Program-made: the position numbers and the translations under genes
Shown: positions 1 to 8,485 of the stretch, one piece after another
How positions within the stretch are numbered: the stretch's first letter is position 1
Layout: every line of letters begins with the position of its first letter
Notes under the pieces: generated by a model
The model's database searches: none
The model's input: only the letters and a program-made list of their open reading frames with translations
Told to the model about the DNA's origin: nothing
NCBI RefSeq assembly: GCF_007859945.1
Contig: NZ_SJPQ01000002.1
Coordinates: forward strand, 1,218,279-1,282,278
Length of the DNA stretch: 64,000 nucleotides
Direction of reading: 5' to 3'
Origin: Pseudobythopirellula maris
GTDB taxonomy: Bacteria; Planctomycetota; Planctomycetia; Pirellulales; Lacipirellulaceae

Positions 1-249
1 TACCTTGAGCAGCAATCCGGCGGGCCAGGCGTCGCTGCCAGGTGGTGGGAGAAGGCGGTCGAGCAGGTCCTGTCTCTCGATCAGATGCCCAATCGTTGCC
101 CTCTGGCTCCGGAGAACGACTTCGAAGAGTTGACGATCCGCATGCTGATTGTCGATCGCTGTCTTTTTCTGTTCACGGTCGACGAGAAGGAATCGGTGGT
201 GAGAGTACTCAAGATGCGCCATGGCAGCCAAAGCCCCAGGCCACTGTAA
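1..249 (+). CDS. RelE/ParE-type toxin, C-terminal part (cut by window edge)
   Basis: Frame 1 is open from the first base to the TAA at 247-249 and encodes 82 residues, so the gene begins before the window. The reading contains RWWEKAVEQV, an alpha-helical segment, followed by a beta-rich end with RMLIVDRCLFLFTVDE and VVRVLKMRHG. This is the usual C-terminal layout of RelE/ParE superfamily toxins, where R..(Y/F)RI.F.V......V.VL.I.H is typical. Family members act as ribosome-dependent mRNA nucleases (RelE) or gyrase poisons (ParE); which applies here cannot be told. An antitoxin gene would be expected upstream, outside the window. It is not predicted from an internal ATG because the homology-like reading runs through the edge. 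Confidence 0.6.
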   Translation, partial: YLEQQSGGPGVAARWWEKAVEQVLSLDQMPNRCPLAPENDFEELTIRMLIVDRCLFLFTVDEKESVVRVLKMRHGSQSPRPL

Positions 250-329
250 TGGAGCAATCGCGTGCGGGGGGCTGCGGGCGCTGATCACGAACGTGACCGG
301 CTTGGACGACCTGGGAGAAGTGCGGGGGG

Positions 330-437
330 AACCGCCAAGTCGCCAAGGACGCCAAGGACGCCAAGTGAAGGGGGATGGGGATTCACAAGATGGGCAGGAT
401 CGATCGCGATGCGGTTGATCTCTTGAATCCTGTCTAA
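330..437. repeat. Intergenic repeat, CGCCAAG family (copy A)
   Basis: The segment starts with accgccaag, cgccaagg, cgccaagg and continues with ggattcacaagat and ends in gaatcctgtct. The same parts in the same order occur at 29957-30094 between dnaN and the DUF721 gene. Copy A lacks the right-hand inverted arm seen in the other copy. It separates the toxin fragment from the glycoside-hydrolase-family gene. Confidence 0.6.
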
Positions 438-495
438 AACTTGCTGGCTTCTCGGCGGCTCCTGCTCTCAGTTCGACGCACCGCGCTCGGGCGGC

Positions 496-501
496 TACAA
501 T
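496..501 (+). promoter_or_regulatory. Possible -10 element (TACAAT)
   Basis: TACAAT lies 51 bases before the TTG at 552. A weak TTCGAC at 472-477 is 18 bases upstream. Only the -10 half is convincing. If real, translation starting at the TTG at 441 would be impossible, which supports a later start for the GH13 gene. Confidence 0.3.
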
Positions 502-551
502 GGTGGTTCTCGCCACGCCCGCCTCTCAACGCCTCCGACCCCGCCCCGCCC

Positions 552-2363
552 TTGCCATCTCCCGAAGCCAATCTCGCCGACCTCGTGGCGCCGCTGCGCC
601 GGCGTCTTGCGACGGTCTACGGCGACCGGGCCGAATCGGCCCTCGCGGCGCTAGAGGCCGAGTTCGCCGAGCTGCTCTCCAGCGAACCGCTGCCCGAGCC
701 GCCCAGCGGCTCACGCTGGAACGAGCGCGACGTGGTGCTGATCACCTACGCCGATCAGCTTCGTGACGAGACATCGGGCGCCACCCCGCTGGTCGCGCTC
801 CGCGAGTGGCTCGTTGCCCAAGGCTACGACGAGCTGCTGAGCACCGTCCACCTGCTGCCGTTCTGCCCTTACAGCTCGGACGACGGGTTCTCGGTGATCG
901 ACTACCTGGAGGTCGACCCCGACGCCGGCAGCTGGGACGACATCGCCGCGCTGGGCGAGCCGTTCGACCTGATGTTCGACCTGGTGCTGAACCACATCTC
1001 GCAGCACAGCACGTGGTACCAGGCCTACCTCAAGGGCGAGGAGCCGTACACACGATTCTTTGTCGAGGCCGACCCCACTGCCGATTACTCGCAGGTCGTG
1101 CGGCCGCGGAGCCTGCCGCTGCTCACGCCGGCCGAAGTGAACGGCGAGACCCGCCACGTTTGGACCACGTTCAGCGACGACCAGATCGACCTGAACTACG
1201 AGGAGCCGCTGGTCCTGGCGCGCATGCTGCGGATCTTGGTGGAGTACGCCCGCCGCGGCGCGCGGATCATCCGGCTCGATGCGGTGGCGTTCTTGTGGAA
1301 GCAGCTCGGCACGAACTGCCTGCACCTGGCGGAGACGCACGAGATCGTCAAGCTGATGCGCGACGTGCTCGCCGTGCTCGCCCCGCGCACGCTGGTGCTC
1401 ACCGAGACCAACGTGCCGCACAAGGAGAACATCAGCTACTTCGGCTCGATCGACCCGAACGGTCGGGGCGACGAGGCGCACATGGTGTACCAGTTCAGCC
1501 TGCCGCCGCTGCTGTTGGAGGCGTTCACGTCGGGCGACGCGACGGCGCTGCGGAGCTGGCTCACCGACCTCGCCCCGCCGCCGCGCGGCTGCACGTTCTT
1601 CAACTTCACCGCGTCGCACGACGGCGTGGGGGTGCGGCCCCTGGAAGGGCTGGTGGACGACGACCGACTCGCGGCGATGGTCGAGGCGGTCGGCGCCCGC
1701 GGCGGCAAGATCAACACCCGCCGCAAGCCGGACGGCTCCGACGCCCCGTACGAGCTGAACATCACGTACGTCGACGCCGTCTCGCCCACGGCGCCCGACG
1801 ACCCGGCCGCCCGTACGCCTGAGAACGTCGACTTGCACGCCGCCCGTTTCCTGGCGTCGCAGGCGGTGATGCTCTCGCTCCAAGGCATGCCGGCCGTCTA
1901 CTTCCACAGCCTCGTGGGCACACGCAACGACAACGAGGGCGTGGCCGCCACCGGCATCAACCGCCGCATCAACCGCCACAAGTACGACCGCGCCGAGCTC
2001 GACGCGATGCTCGCCGCCGGAGGCCCCTCGGGCGACAGCGGCTCTTTGCAGCGCAAGATCCACGACGGTTACAAGCGCTTGCTCGCCGCTCGCACGGCCG
2101 AGCCGGTCTTCCACCCCGACGTGCCGCAACACGTTTGCGACCCGGAGAACCAACACCTGCTGACGCTGGAGCGTCGCACGTCCGACGGCTCGGCGGCGCT
2201 GCTGGTGGCGGTGAACTTCGCCAACGACGAGCAGACCGCGGTGCTGCCGTCGCGCTACCGGCAGGGGGGCACGGACCTGATCAGCGGCGAGTCGATCGCC
2301 GCGTCGCCGCGGCTGACGCTCGCGCCGGGGCAAGTGGTGTGGCTGCGGGCCGGCGCCGGTTAA
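552..2363 (+). CDS. GH13_18 sucrose-phosphorylase-like enzyme, probable glucosylglycerate phosphorylase
   Basis: A TIM-barrel alpha-amylase-superfamily enzyme of about 600 residues. The three catalytic regions are visible: IRLDAVAFLWK with the nucleophile Asp, VLTETNV with the acid/base Glu, and FTASHDGVG with the transition-state Asp. MFDLVLNHIS is the conserved region I. The early DVVLITYADQL and the overall layout fit subfamily 18 (sucrose, sucrose-6-phosphate and glucosylglycerate phosphorylases) rather than hydrolases. The next gene, 66 bases downstream, looks like glucosyl-3-phosphoglycerate synthase, so the likely substrate is glucosylglycerate, split with phosphate to glucose-1-phosphate and glycerate. 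That specificity is inferred from context. The frame is open back to a TTG at 441, but TTG 552 or GTG 585 fits the family N-terminus better. Confidence 0.8.
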   Translation: MPSPEANLADLVAPLRRRLATVYGDRAESALAALEAEFAELLSSEPLPEPPSGSRWNERDVVLITYADQLRDETSGATPLVALREWLVAQGYDELLSTVHLLPFCPYSSDDGFSVIDYLEVDPDAGSWDDIAALGEPFDLMFDLVLNHISQHSTWYQAYLKGEEPYTRFFVEADPTADYSQVVRPRSLPLLTPAEVNGETRHVWTTFSDDQIDLNYEEPLVLARMLRILVEYARRGARIIRLDAVAFLWKQLGTNCLHLAETHEIVKLMRDVLAVLAPRTLVLTETNVPHKENISYFGSIDPNGRGDEAHMVYQFSLPPLLLEAFTSGDATALRSWLTDLAPPPRGCTFFNFTASHDGVGVRPLEGLVDDDRLAAMVEAVGARGGKINTRRKPDGSDAPYELNITYVDAVSPTAPDDPAARTPENVDLHAARFLASQAVMLSLQGMPAVYFHSLVGTRNDNEGVAATGINRRINRHKYDRAELDAMLAAGGPSGDSGSLQRKIHDGYKRLLAARTAEPVFHPDVPQHVCDPENQHLLTLERRTSDGSAALLVAVNFANDEQTAVLPSRYRQGGTDLISGESIAASPRLTLAPGQVVWLRAGAG

Positions 2364-2375
2364 GCTATCGCTACT

Positions 2376-2396
2376 CCCTCCCCCGGCGGGGGAGGG
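2376..2396. repeat. CCCTCCCCC hairpin repeat
   Basis: A perfect 9-bp stem, CCCTCCCCC/GGGGGAGGG, with a 3-base loop lies just after the GH13 stop codon. Near-identical hairpins sit at 20125-20144 and 30593-30613, and a degenerate one near 45850. There is no T tract, so it looks more like a dispersed palindromic repeat than a terminator. Confidence 0.6.
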
Positions 2397-2429
2397 GATT
2401 ACGCTCCCCCAACGCCAAGCCGAATAGCC

Positions 2430-3653
2430 GTGCCCGACTTTGCTCAACGCGGACCGATCACCACGATCCACGACCTGGGGACCGCCACCCCCGAGGCGCT
2501 CGAGGAGCGGCTCCGCCGGGCGGTCAAGAAGCACGCGATCGGCCTCGTGCTGCCGGTGACGGCCTCCGACATGCGCGCGGCGCCGTTCGCCAACATTGTT
2601 GAGCACCTCGCGGGGGCCGATTACCTCGATTCGTCGGTCATCGTGCTGAACCGCACCGAGGACCCGGCTGACTACCGCGAGGCGGTGCGGCTGGTCTCGC
2701 CGATGGGCCCGCGGGCGCGGGTGCTGTGGACCGACGGCCCGCGCGGCCAGGAGGCGCTCGCCGAGCTCGCCGACGCCGGGTTCGACGTCTCCGTGCCGGG
2801 CAAGGGACGCGCCGTGTGGTTCGCCTTCGGCTACCTGTTGGCCGACCCCAATGTCAAGGCGTTCGTGCTTGAAGACGGCGACATCGAGAACTACGACAAC
2901 GACATGCTCGTGCGTTTGTGCCTGCCGATGGCGCACCCCGGCATGGACTTCGACTTCTGCAAGGCGTTCTACGCCCGCTGCACCGACCGCATGCACGGCC
3001 GCGTGGTGCGGCTGCTGATGACGCCCGTGCTGCGGGCGCTGATCTCGGTGATGGGCAACGACCCGTACCTGGTGTTCCTGCGCAGCTTCCGGTACACGCT
3101 CGCTGGCGAGTTCGCCATCTCGGCGACCCTGGCCCGCTCGAACCGCATCCCTTGCGACTGGGGCCTGGAGGTCGGCACGCTGGCCGAGGTCTATCGCAAC
3201 ACGTCGGCCAAGCGCGTCTGCCAGGTCGACATCGCGCGGATCTACGACCACAAGCACCAGCCGATGTCGCTTGAGGACAAGACGTCCGGGCTGATGAAGA
3301 TGGCTTCGGATATCTTGCGCAACCTGTTCCGCACCCTGGCGAGCCGCGGCATGGTGTTCGGCCGCGGGCACTTCATCGCGTTGCGGGCTGCCTACCTGCG
3401 GATCGCCCAAGACGCCATCCGGCAGTACCACGCCGACTCGCTGATGAACGCCCTCAACTACGATCGGCACAGCGAGGAGCAGGCGATCGAGGCGTTCGCC
3501 GAGCTGATCACCGCCACCGGCGAGGCGGTCAACGACGACCCGTCCGGCTCGGCGGCGCTGCCGACCTGGACCCGGGTCGTGACGACCCTGCCCGATTTCC
3601 AGCAACGGCTGCGGCAGATCGCCGAGGACGACCTGGCCGAGTACGGCGGCTGA
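2430..3653 (+). CDS. gpgS: Glucosyl-3-phosphoglycerate synthase-like glycosyltransferase (GT81)
   Basis: A 407-residue GT-A-fold glycosyltransferase starting at GTG. An N-terminal LVLPVTASDM strand leads into a nucleotide-sugar domain with GKGRAVW (about 124-130) and the acidic metal-binding stretch EDGDIENY (about 148-155). Length and layout match bacterial GpgS, which makes glucosyl-3-phosphoglycerate from an NDP-glucose and 3-phosphoglycerate, the first step to the compatible solute glucosylglycerate. It sits directly behind a GH13_18 enzyme able to degrade such a product, and ahead of UDP-glucose dehydrogenase. No glucosyl-3-phosphoglycerate phosphatase gene is adjacent. Family assignment is by recognition of motifs, not by a search. 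Mannosyl-type relatives remain possible. Confidence 0.75.
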   Translation: MPDFAQRGPITTIHDLGTATPEALEERLRRAVKKHAIGLVLPVTASDMRAAPFANIVEHLAGADYLDSSVIVLNRTEDPADYREAVRLVSPMGPRARVLWTDGPRGQEALAELADAGFDVSVPGKGRAVWFAFGYLLADPNVKAFVLEDGDIENYDNDMLVRLCLPMAHPGMDFDFCKAFYARCTDRMHGRVVRLLMTPVLRALISVMGNDPYLVFLRSFRYTLAGEFAISATLARSNRIPCDWGLEVGTLAEVYRNTSAKRVCQVDIARIYDHKHQPMSLEDKTSGLMKMASDILRNLFRTLASRGMVFGRGHFIALRAAYLRIAQDAIRQYHADSLMNALNYDRHSEEQAIEAFAELITATGEAVNDDPSGSAALPTWTRVVTTLPDFQQRLRQIAEDDLAEYGG

Positions 3654-3928
3654 GGCCCCCCGATTGATGTCTCCCTCTGGCGTGCTGGCGATTTCGGCAA
3701 TTCTTCATGCCCGGCCCCCACGGGCGCGATTGTGCGGCTCGGGCGAGCTGTAGCGGCCGAGCCGCGAGCGGCGACCCGATCCGGGCCCGGCGGACCATCG
3801 ACGGGCCCCCCCGGCTGGGTAAACTGGAAGGCTCGGCGGCCCCCACGGCCGGCCGCCGTGTCCACCACAAACACCTCTCTCGCCACCCCCGCCGCTCCTC
3901 CACGGCGCCCAGCCCGAGCCCCCATCCT

Positions 3929-5257
3929 ATGAAGATCGCAGTCATCGGAACCGGTTACGTCGGCCTTGTTACCGGCACGTGCTTCTCGAATAGCGGCAAC
4001 GATGTCACTTGCATCGACATCGACGAGAAGAAGATCGCGGGCCTCAAGCAAGGCGAGATCCCGATCTACGAGCCGGGGCTCAAGGAGATGGTGCTCCGCA
4101 ACGCCGAGGAGGGCCGCCTGAAGTTCACGACCGACACGCCGGCCGGCGTGCGTGAGGCCGAGATCGTTTACCTGGCCGTCGGCACCCCGCAGGGCGACGA
4201 CGGCTCGGCCGACCTGTCGGCCATGTGGGCCGTGGTCAAAGCGATCGCCCCGCACCTGCGCGAGGACGCGATCGTCGTCACCAAGAGCACCGTGCCGGTC
4301 GGCACGAACGCCACGATCTACGGCATGCTCCAGGAGCTGACGGGCCGCGATTGCGACGTCGCCAGCAACCCGGAGTTCCTCAAAGAGGGCGCCGCGATCG
4401 ACGACTTCATGAAGCCCGACCGGGTGGTGGTGGGCGTCCGCCGGCCGGAGGTTTCCGACAAGCTCGAGCAGCTCTACTCGCCGTTCCTCAGGACCGAGAA
4501 GCCGTTCCTGTCGATGAGCCCCGAGTCGGCCGAGATGACCAAGTACGTCGCCAACGCGCTGCTCGCGACGAAGATCAGCTTCATCAACGAGATGGCCAAC
4601 CTCTGTGAGAAGATGGGGGGCGACATCAACGACGTGCGCCGCGGCATCGGCCACGACAGCCGCATCGGCTTTGCGTTCCTGTTCCCCGGCGTCGGCTACG
4701 GCGGCAGCTGCTTCCCGAAGGACGTGCGGGCGCTCAACGCGATGACCGTGAGCAAGGGCCTCGAGCCGACCATGCTGCGAGCGGTCGACGAGATCAACGA
4801 GCGTCAGAAGAGCGTGATGGCCAACAAGCTCGACGCCCACTTCGGCGGCGACCTCAGCGGCAAGCGGATCGCCATCTGGGGCCTAGCCTTCAAGCCCGAG
4901 ACCGACGACATCCGCGAGGCCCCCGCGCTGGTGCTCGTCGACTGGCTGCTGGAGAAGGGCGCTGCCGTCGTGGCCCACGACCCCGAGGCGATTCCCAACG
5001 TCCGCGCCGAGTTGGGCGACAAGATCGAGTACTCCGAGCGCCGCATGGCGACGCTCGACGGCGCCGACGCGCTCTGCATCCTCACCGACTGGAAGGCGTA
5101 CCACCAGCCGGACTTCGCCGAGATGTACCAGCTGCTCAAGGAGCCCGTGGTGCTCGACGGCCGCAACCTCTACGACCCCGCCCGCATGGCCGCCCGCGGC
5201 TACTGCTACCACTCGATCGGCCGGGTGAGCGTCGACGGGCGCAACGGCAAGAAGTGA
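3929..5257 (+). CDS. ugd: UDP-glucose 6-dehydrogenase
   Basis: A 442-residue protein of the UDP-glucose/GDP-mannose dehydrogenase family. It converts UDP-glucose to UDP-glucuronate with two NAD+, feeding surface polysaccharide synthesis in the cytoplasm. The N-terminal Rossmann motif is GTGYVG (7-12). The central domain has [10 protein letters not shown] with the catalytic Cys at residue 261. The C-terminal UDP-binding domain carries [14 protein letters not shown]. The ATG at 3929 begins the conserved MKIAVIG. The frame is open upstream, but that part is unlike the family. It shares its orientation and substrate (UDP-glucose) with the preceding glucosylglycerate genes. Confidence 0.95.
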   Translation: MKIAVIGTGYVGLVTGTCFSNSGNDVTCIDIDEKKIAGLKQGEIPIYEPGLKEMVLRNAEEGRLKFTTDTPAGVREAEIVYLAVGTPQGDDGSADLSAMWAVVKAIAPHLREDAIVVTKSTVPVGTNATIYGMLQELTGRDCDVASNPEFLKEGAAIDDFMKPDRVVVGVRRPEVSDKLEQLYSPFLRTEKPFLSMSPESAEMTKYVANALLATKISFINEMANLCEKMGGDINDVRRGIGHDSRIGFAFLFPGVGYGGSCFPKDVRALNAMTVSKGLEPTMLRAVDEINERQKSVMANKLDAHFGGDLSGKRIAIWGLAFKPETDDIREAPALVLVDWLLEKGAAVVAHDPEAIPNVRAELGDKIEYSERRMATLDGADALCILTDWKAYHQPDFAEMYQLLKEPVVLDGRNLYDPARMAARGYCYHSIGRVSVDGRNGKK

Positions 5258-5276
5258 GCCGCGAGCGCGGTCGGTC

Positions 5277-6611
5277 ATGACCGAACAGAGCAGCGTGACG
5301 TCGGGCGCCCCCACGCCGGGCGTCGTACGCCGATCAATCGCCGAAGCGATCCTTGCCGGCCACGGCGTTGTGGCGGTGTTCGCTCTGTGGCTGGCGCCGC
5401 ACGGTTTTCCCGTGTCGCATCCAAGGTTTTGGCTCGGCACGGCCGGGCCGCTGCTAACGCTGCTCGTGGCCGTGGCGGGCGTGGCGGCGCTAATGGCGGG
5501 CAAGCCGCGTGTCGCCCCTTGGGCGCTGATGCTGCTCGCCGGTCAATGGTTCGGCGCCGCGATGGGAGCGAAGGCGTGCTTCCCCGAGAGCCTCGGCACG
5601 GTTTGGTGTTTTTTTCTCTTTCCCTCCTTGGCGTGCGTCGCGGCTTGGTGGTTGCTCACCGCGCGCAGCCAGCTTGGTCTCATGGAACCGTTCATCCTCG
5701 CCCTCGGCGCGGCAAATGGATCGACGGCCGGACTTGTTCTGATGGCGCCGTTGCCGAGCGCACGGCCGCTTCTGGGCGAGGCGGCAGACATCCAAGAGCA
5801 CGCACCCGAACTCGAGAACTTGGCTTTTGGCGATTCACTCCACTTCCGGCAGGGCGGATACCGCCTCATCTACGATCCGCTGCTGACTTTTGACCGTCTC
5901 TCGCCCGACCGGTTCTGGTCGTTGTTCGCTCCGCCGGCGCCGAGACGCTCACGCAGCGAATCGGCCGACGGCCCCTTGCGCTTCGACGACGGCGCCACGA
6001 TCGCCCTCGCCGCCGGCGCGGCGCCGAGCGAGGTCGTCGTGACGGCGCACACGCCGGTCGCTGAAGACGCCTATTCGCACCTCAACACGTTCGCCCATTT
6101 CACGCTCGGCGGGTGCAACGAGCCCAAAGTCTCATTCTCGCCCAGCGGCGAAGAACGGTTCGACGTGGTAGTCACCGATTACCCGGTCGGACGCCCGGCG
6201 CGGCTGGCCTGCCTGAAGCCGGGCGATCGCTTCGAGGTGCTCGAAGCGTCTCCGGGCGAGAAAGGGCCCTTCACCACGCTCGGCGAGGGCACGCTCGGGC
6301 GCGAAGAGCCGCTCCGGCTGACTTTCTGGGACGGCGAGCAAGCGGTTGTCGCCGTCGAGCTCGACGACTGGTCGGCCCAGGCGAGCACCGAACTGTCGCC
6401 CACCGCCGGCTGGGGAGCGCCGCAGAACGCGATCGAGCTCTCACTCGACGGTTCGAGCGGCGTGGTCGAGGTGTGGGTCACTCTGGCCGCCACCTCGGTC
6501 GGCCGCGGCTGGGACACCGTGGGCCACGCCGCGGGCGTGTATCGCAACCGCAGCCGTGTAGAATGGCTAGTCGATCCCGCGGCTAGCGTGGGCCCGCCTT
6601 TAACGCCTTGA
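5277..6611 (+). CDS. Membrane protein of unknown function
   Basis: A 444-residue protein. The first 165 residues hold about four or five hydrophobic segments, for example ILAGHGVVAVFALWL, LLTLLVAVAGVAALM and LACVAAWWLL. The rest is a soluble, beta-rich region without a motif I recognise. It starts 20 bases after ugd, and its stop overlaps the next gene's start by one base (TGATG at 6609-6613), so the two are probably translated together. No family is assigned. Confidence 0.7.
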   Translation: MTEQSSVTSGAPTPGVVRRSIAEAILAGHGVVAVFALWLAPHGFPVSHPRFWLGTAGPLLTLLVAVAGVAALMAGKPRVAPWALMLLAGQWFGAAMGAKACFPESLGTVWCFFLFPSLACVAAWWLLTARSQLGLMEPFILALGAANGSTAGLVLMAPLPSARPLLGEAADIQEHAPELENLAFGDSLHFRQGGYRLIYDPLLTFDRLSPDRFWSLFAPPAPRRSRSESADGPLRFDDGATIALAAGAAPSEVVVTAHTPVAEDAYSHLNTFAHFTLGGCNEPKVSFSPSGEERFDVVVTDYPVGRPARLACLKPGDRFEVLEASPGEKGPFTTLGEGTLGREEPLRLTFWDGEQAVVAVELDDWSAQASTELSPTAGWGAPQNAIELSLDGSSGVVEVWVTLAATSVGRGWDTVGHAAGVYRNRSRVEWLVDPAASVGPPLTP

Positions 6612-7279
6612 TGGACCGGCCCATGCTCCCCGACCCCACCGAATCGAGTCGCCTGCGGAAGGAAACGCCCGAGGCGCTCAAGAAGCTCGAGCTGTCGCTG
6701 CCGGTCACCGAGGCCGACGTCAAGCAAGCCTACTTCGCCAAGGCCCGCGAGGCGCACCCCGACCACGGCGGGGGGACGGCCGAGTTCATCGAGCTGCAAC
6801 GCGCCTTCGACGAGGCGATCGAGATCGCCAAGCGGAGCGGCAAGCGGCTGCCGTGGCTCAGCGCCCAGATGCCCACGTACATCGCCCAAGAGGCCGCCAT
6901 GGAGCTCGTGGCCGAGTGGGGCGGCAAGTCCGAGGTCGTTACGATCGACTGGCTCGAGGACACCGTGGGCGACGACTTCGCCGCGCTCGGCGACCGGCTG
7001 ATCGAGATCGACCTGACCGGACTGCCGATCGGCGACGCCGAGCTGCGCCGGCTGGCCGAGGAGGCGCCAACGATGCCGTTCCTCAAGACGTTGCGTCTGG
7101 CCAACACACGCGTGTCCGACGACGGCCTGCGGCGGCTGCCGCGGCTGGGGGCATTGCAAGTGCTCGACCTGCGCGGCACGCGGGTCTCCTACGCCCTCCG
7201 CAAGCAACTCGCCAAGCAGCCCGGCATGGAGCGCGTCGAAGGAGCGAGCCGGTTCGCTGAGTGGCTGCACGGGCGCTGA
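6611..7279 (+). CDS. J-domain protein with C-terminal leucine-rich repeats
   Basis: A 222-residue protein. Residues about 20-75 form a J domain with an intact HPD (AREAHPDHGGGTAEF), the tripeptide that stimulates Hsp70 ATPase. The C-terminal third has leucine-rich-repeat units: IEIDLTGLPIGDAELRRLAE, then LKTLRLANTRVSDDGLRRL and LQVLDLRGTRVS. The combination suggests an Hsp70 co-chaperone with its own substrate-binding scaffold. It is translationally coupled to the membrane protein before it. The ATG at 6611 was chosen over the TTG at 6608 because of the TGATG junction. Confidence 0.8.
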   Translation: MDRPMLPDPTESSRLRKETPEALKKLELSLPVTEADVKQAYFAKAREAHPDHGGGTAEFIELQRAFDEAIEIAKRSGKRLPWLSAQMPTYIAQEAAMELVAEWGGKSEVVTIDWLEDTVGDDFAALGDRLIEIDLTGLPIGDAELRRLAEEAPTMPFLKTLRLANTRVSDDGLRRLPRLGALQVLDLRGTRVSYALRKQLAKQPGMERVEGASRFAEWLHGR

Positions 7280-7303
7280 CGCGCGCGGCCTGCGGCAGGC
7301 GAA

Positions 7304-7403
7304 GGGGTGGCGGGGGCGCACCGCGAAGCGGAAGCCCCCGTGAAGTGGATACGCGGCCTAGCTTGCTCGGGGGCTTACCTCCCGGGAGCGCCCCCGCCAC
7401 CCC
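7304..7403. mobile_element. 100-bp palindromic element with 16-bp terminal inverted repeats
   Basis: GGGGTGGCGGGGGCGC at 7304-7319 is the exact reverse complement of 7388-7403. A second pair, gcccccg and cgggggc, lies inside. There is no coding potential of its own. It resembles a miniature inverted-repeat element and fills most of the gap before the lipid kinase gene. Confidence 0.65.
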
Positions 7404-7535
7404 ACCTGCAGGCAACGCCAGCCTCGGAGGAGTGATCGCCCCGCCCTATTCGCCCCTCCCCGGGTCGGCCGCGTAGAATTGGCGCGCGTTTCGCCATGAG
7501 TCTCCTTCATGATCAGTCCCCCCCGAGGCGCACGG

Positions 7536-8456
7536 ATGAAAACCGAACTGCCCGACCGCCTCGTCTCGACGCCGGCCTGTTTTATCGTGAATCCCTCGGC
7601 GGGCCGCGGGGCGGTGGCGGAGCTTGAGAAAGCGATCAATCGCACCTTCGGCGATCAGGGTGAGGTCTACACGACCAAGCAGCCGGGCGAGGCTCAGGAG
7701 ATTGTGAGTAAAGCGGGGAGCGAGGGCCGTTTGGTCGTGGCGGCCGGCGGCGACGGCACGGTGAACGCCATCATCAACGCGGCGATGGCCGCCCCCGAGC
7801 GACCGACGCTCGGCGTCGTGCCGCTCGGAACGGCGAACAACTTCTGCCGCTCGCTGGGCGTCCCGCTCAATTTGGAGGAGGCGGTGCGCTGCGTCCGCGA
7901 CGGGACCGCCAGCGGGGTCGATCTCGTCGAGGTCCGCACGGAGCAGAAGAAACTCTACTACGCCACCGTGGCCACGGCGGGCAACGCCGACCGGGTGATC
8001 GACGCCCTGGAGGAGAACGAGAAGCAGCAGTGGGGCGCCTGGTGCTATTTGCGAGCCGCGTTGCCGATCCTCACCGACTTGCAGGCGTATCCCCTTCGGG
8101 TCGAAGCCGACGGCGAGCCGATGGGCGACTTTCGCATCTGGAACCTGCTGGTGGCCAACACCCGCTACGCCGGCGGCGGCATCGACGTGGCGCCACACGC
8201 CGCCCTCGACAACGGGCTGCTGGACCTCGTGCTGATCTCCGAGGGCCCCGGCCTCGACCTGCTCTCGCTCACCTCCGGGTACCTCACCAGCGGTTACCTC
8301 GAGCACGAGCGGGTCACGCACCGACAAGCCACCCGGGTGACGGTGCGCAGCGAGCGGGAGCTCCGCTGGTTGGTCGACGGCGAGATGATCGCCGGGAGCG
8401 ATTTCGAGTTCGCGGTCGCCCCGCGGGCGCTGCAGGTCCTGCGGCCCACGGAGTGA
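7536..8456 (+). CDS. Diacylglycerol/sphingosine kinase-family lipid kinase (YegS/BmrU-like)
   Basis: A 306-residue protein with the DAGK catalytic domain. FIVNPSAGRG opens the fold, AAGGDGTVNAII carries the GGDGT nucleotide-binding loop, and LGVVPLGTANNF is the conserved second motif. Members phosphorylate lipid alcohols such as diacylglycerol with ATP at the membrane. The C-terminal beta-sandwich is present (AGGGIDVAPHA, LRWLVDGEMI). An upstream in-frame ATG at 7509 is possible; 7536 is preferred because GAGG sits eight bases before it. The actual lipid substrate is unknown. Confidence 0.88.
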   Translation: MKTELPDRLVSTPACFIVNPSAGRGAVAELEKAINRTFGDQGEVYTTKQPGEAQEIVSKAGSEGRLVVAAGGDGTVNAIINAAMAAPERPTLGVVPLGTANNFCRSLGVPLNLEEAVRCVRDGTASGVDLVEVRTEQKKLYYATVATAGNADRVIDALEENEKQQWGAWCYLRAALPILTDLQAYPLRVEADGEPMGDFRIWNLLVANTRYAGGGIDVAPHAALDNGLLDLVLISEGPGLDLLSLTSGYLTSGYLEHERVTHRQATRVTVRSERELRWLVDGEMIAGSDFEFAVAPRALQVLRPTE

Positions 8457-8485
8457 GCCTCGTGGGAACGAGACGCGGGGCGACT

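Noticed and set aside
711-3605. 964-residue open frame on the minus strand opposite the GH13 and GpgS genes
   Set aside because: Its sequence is Arg/His/Val-rich with no family features and mirrors two well-recognised genes on the plus strand. Long antisense frames are expected in high-G+C DNA.
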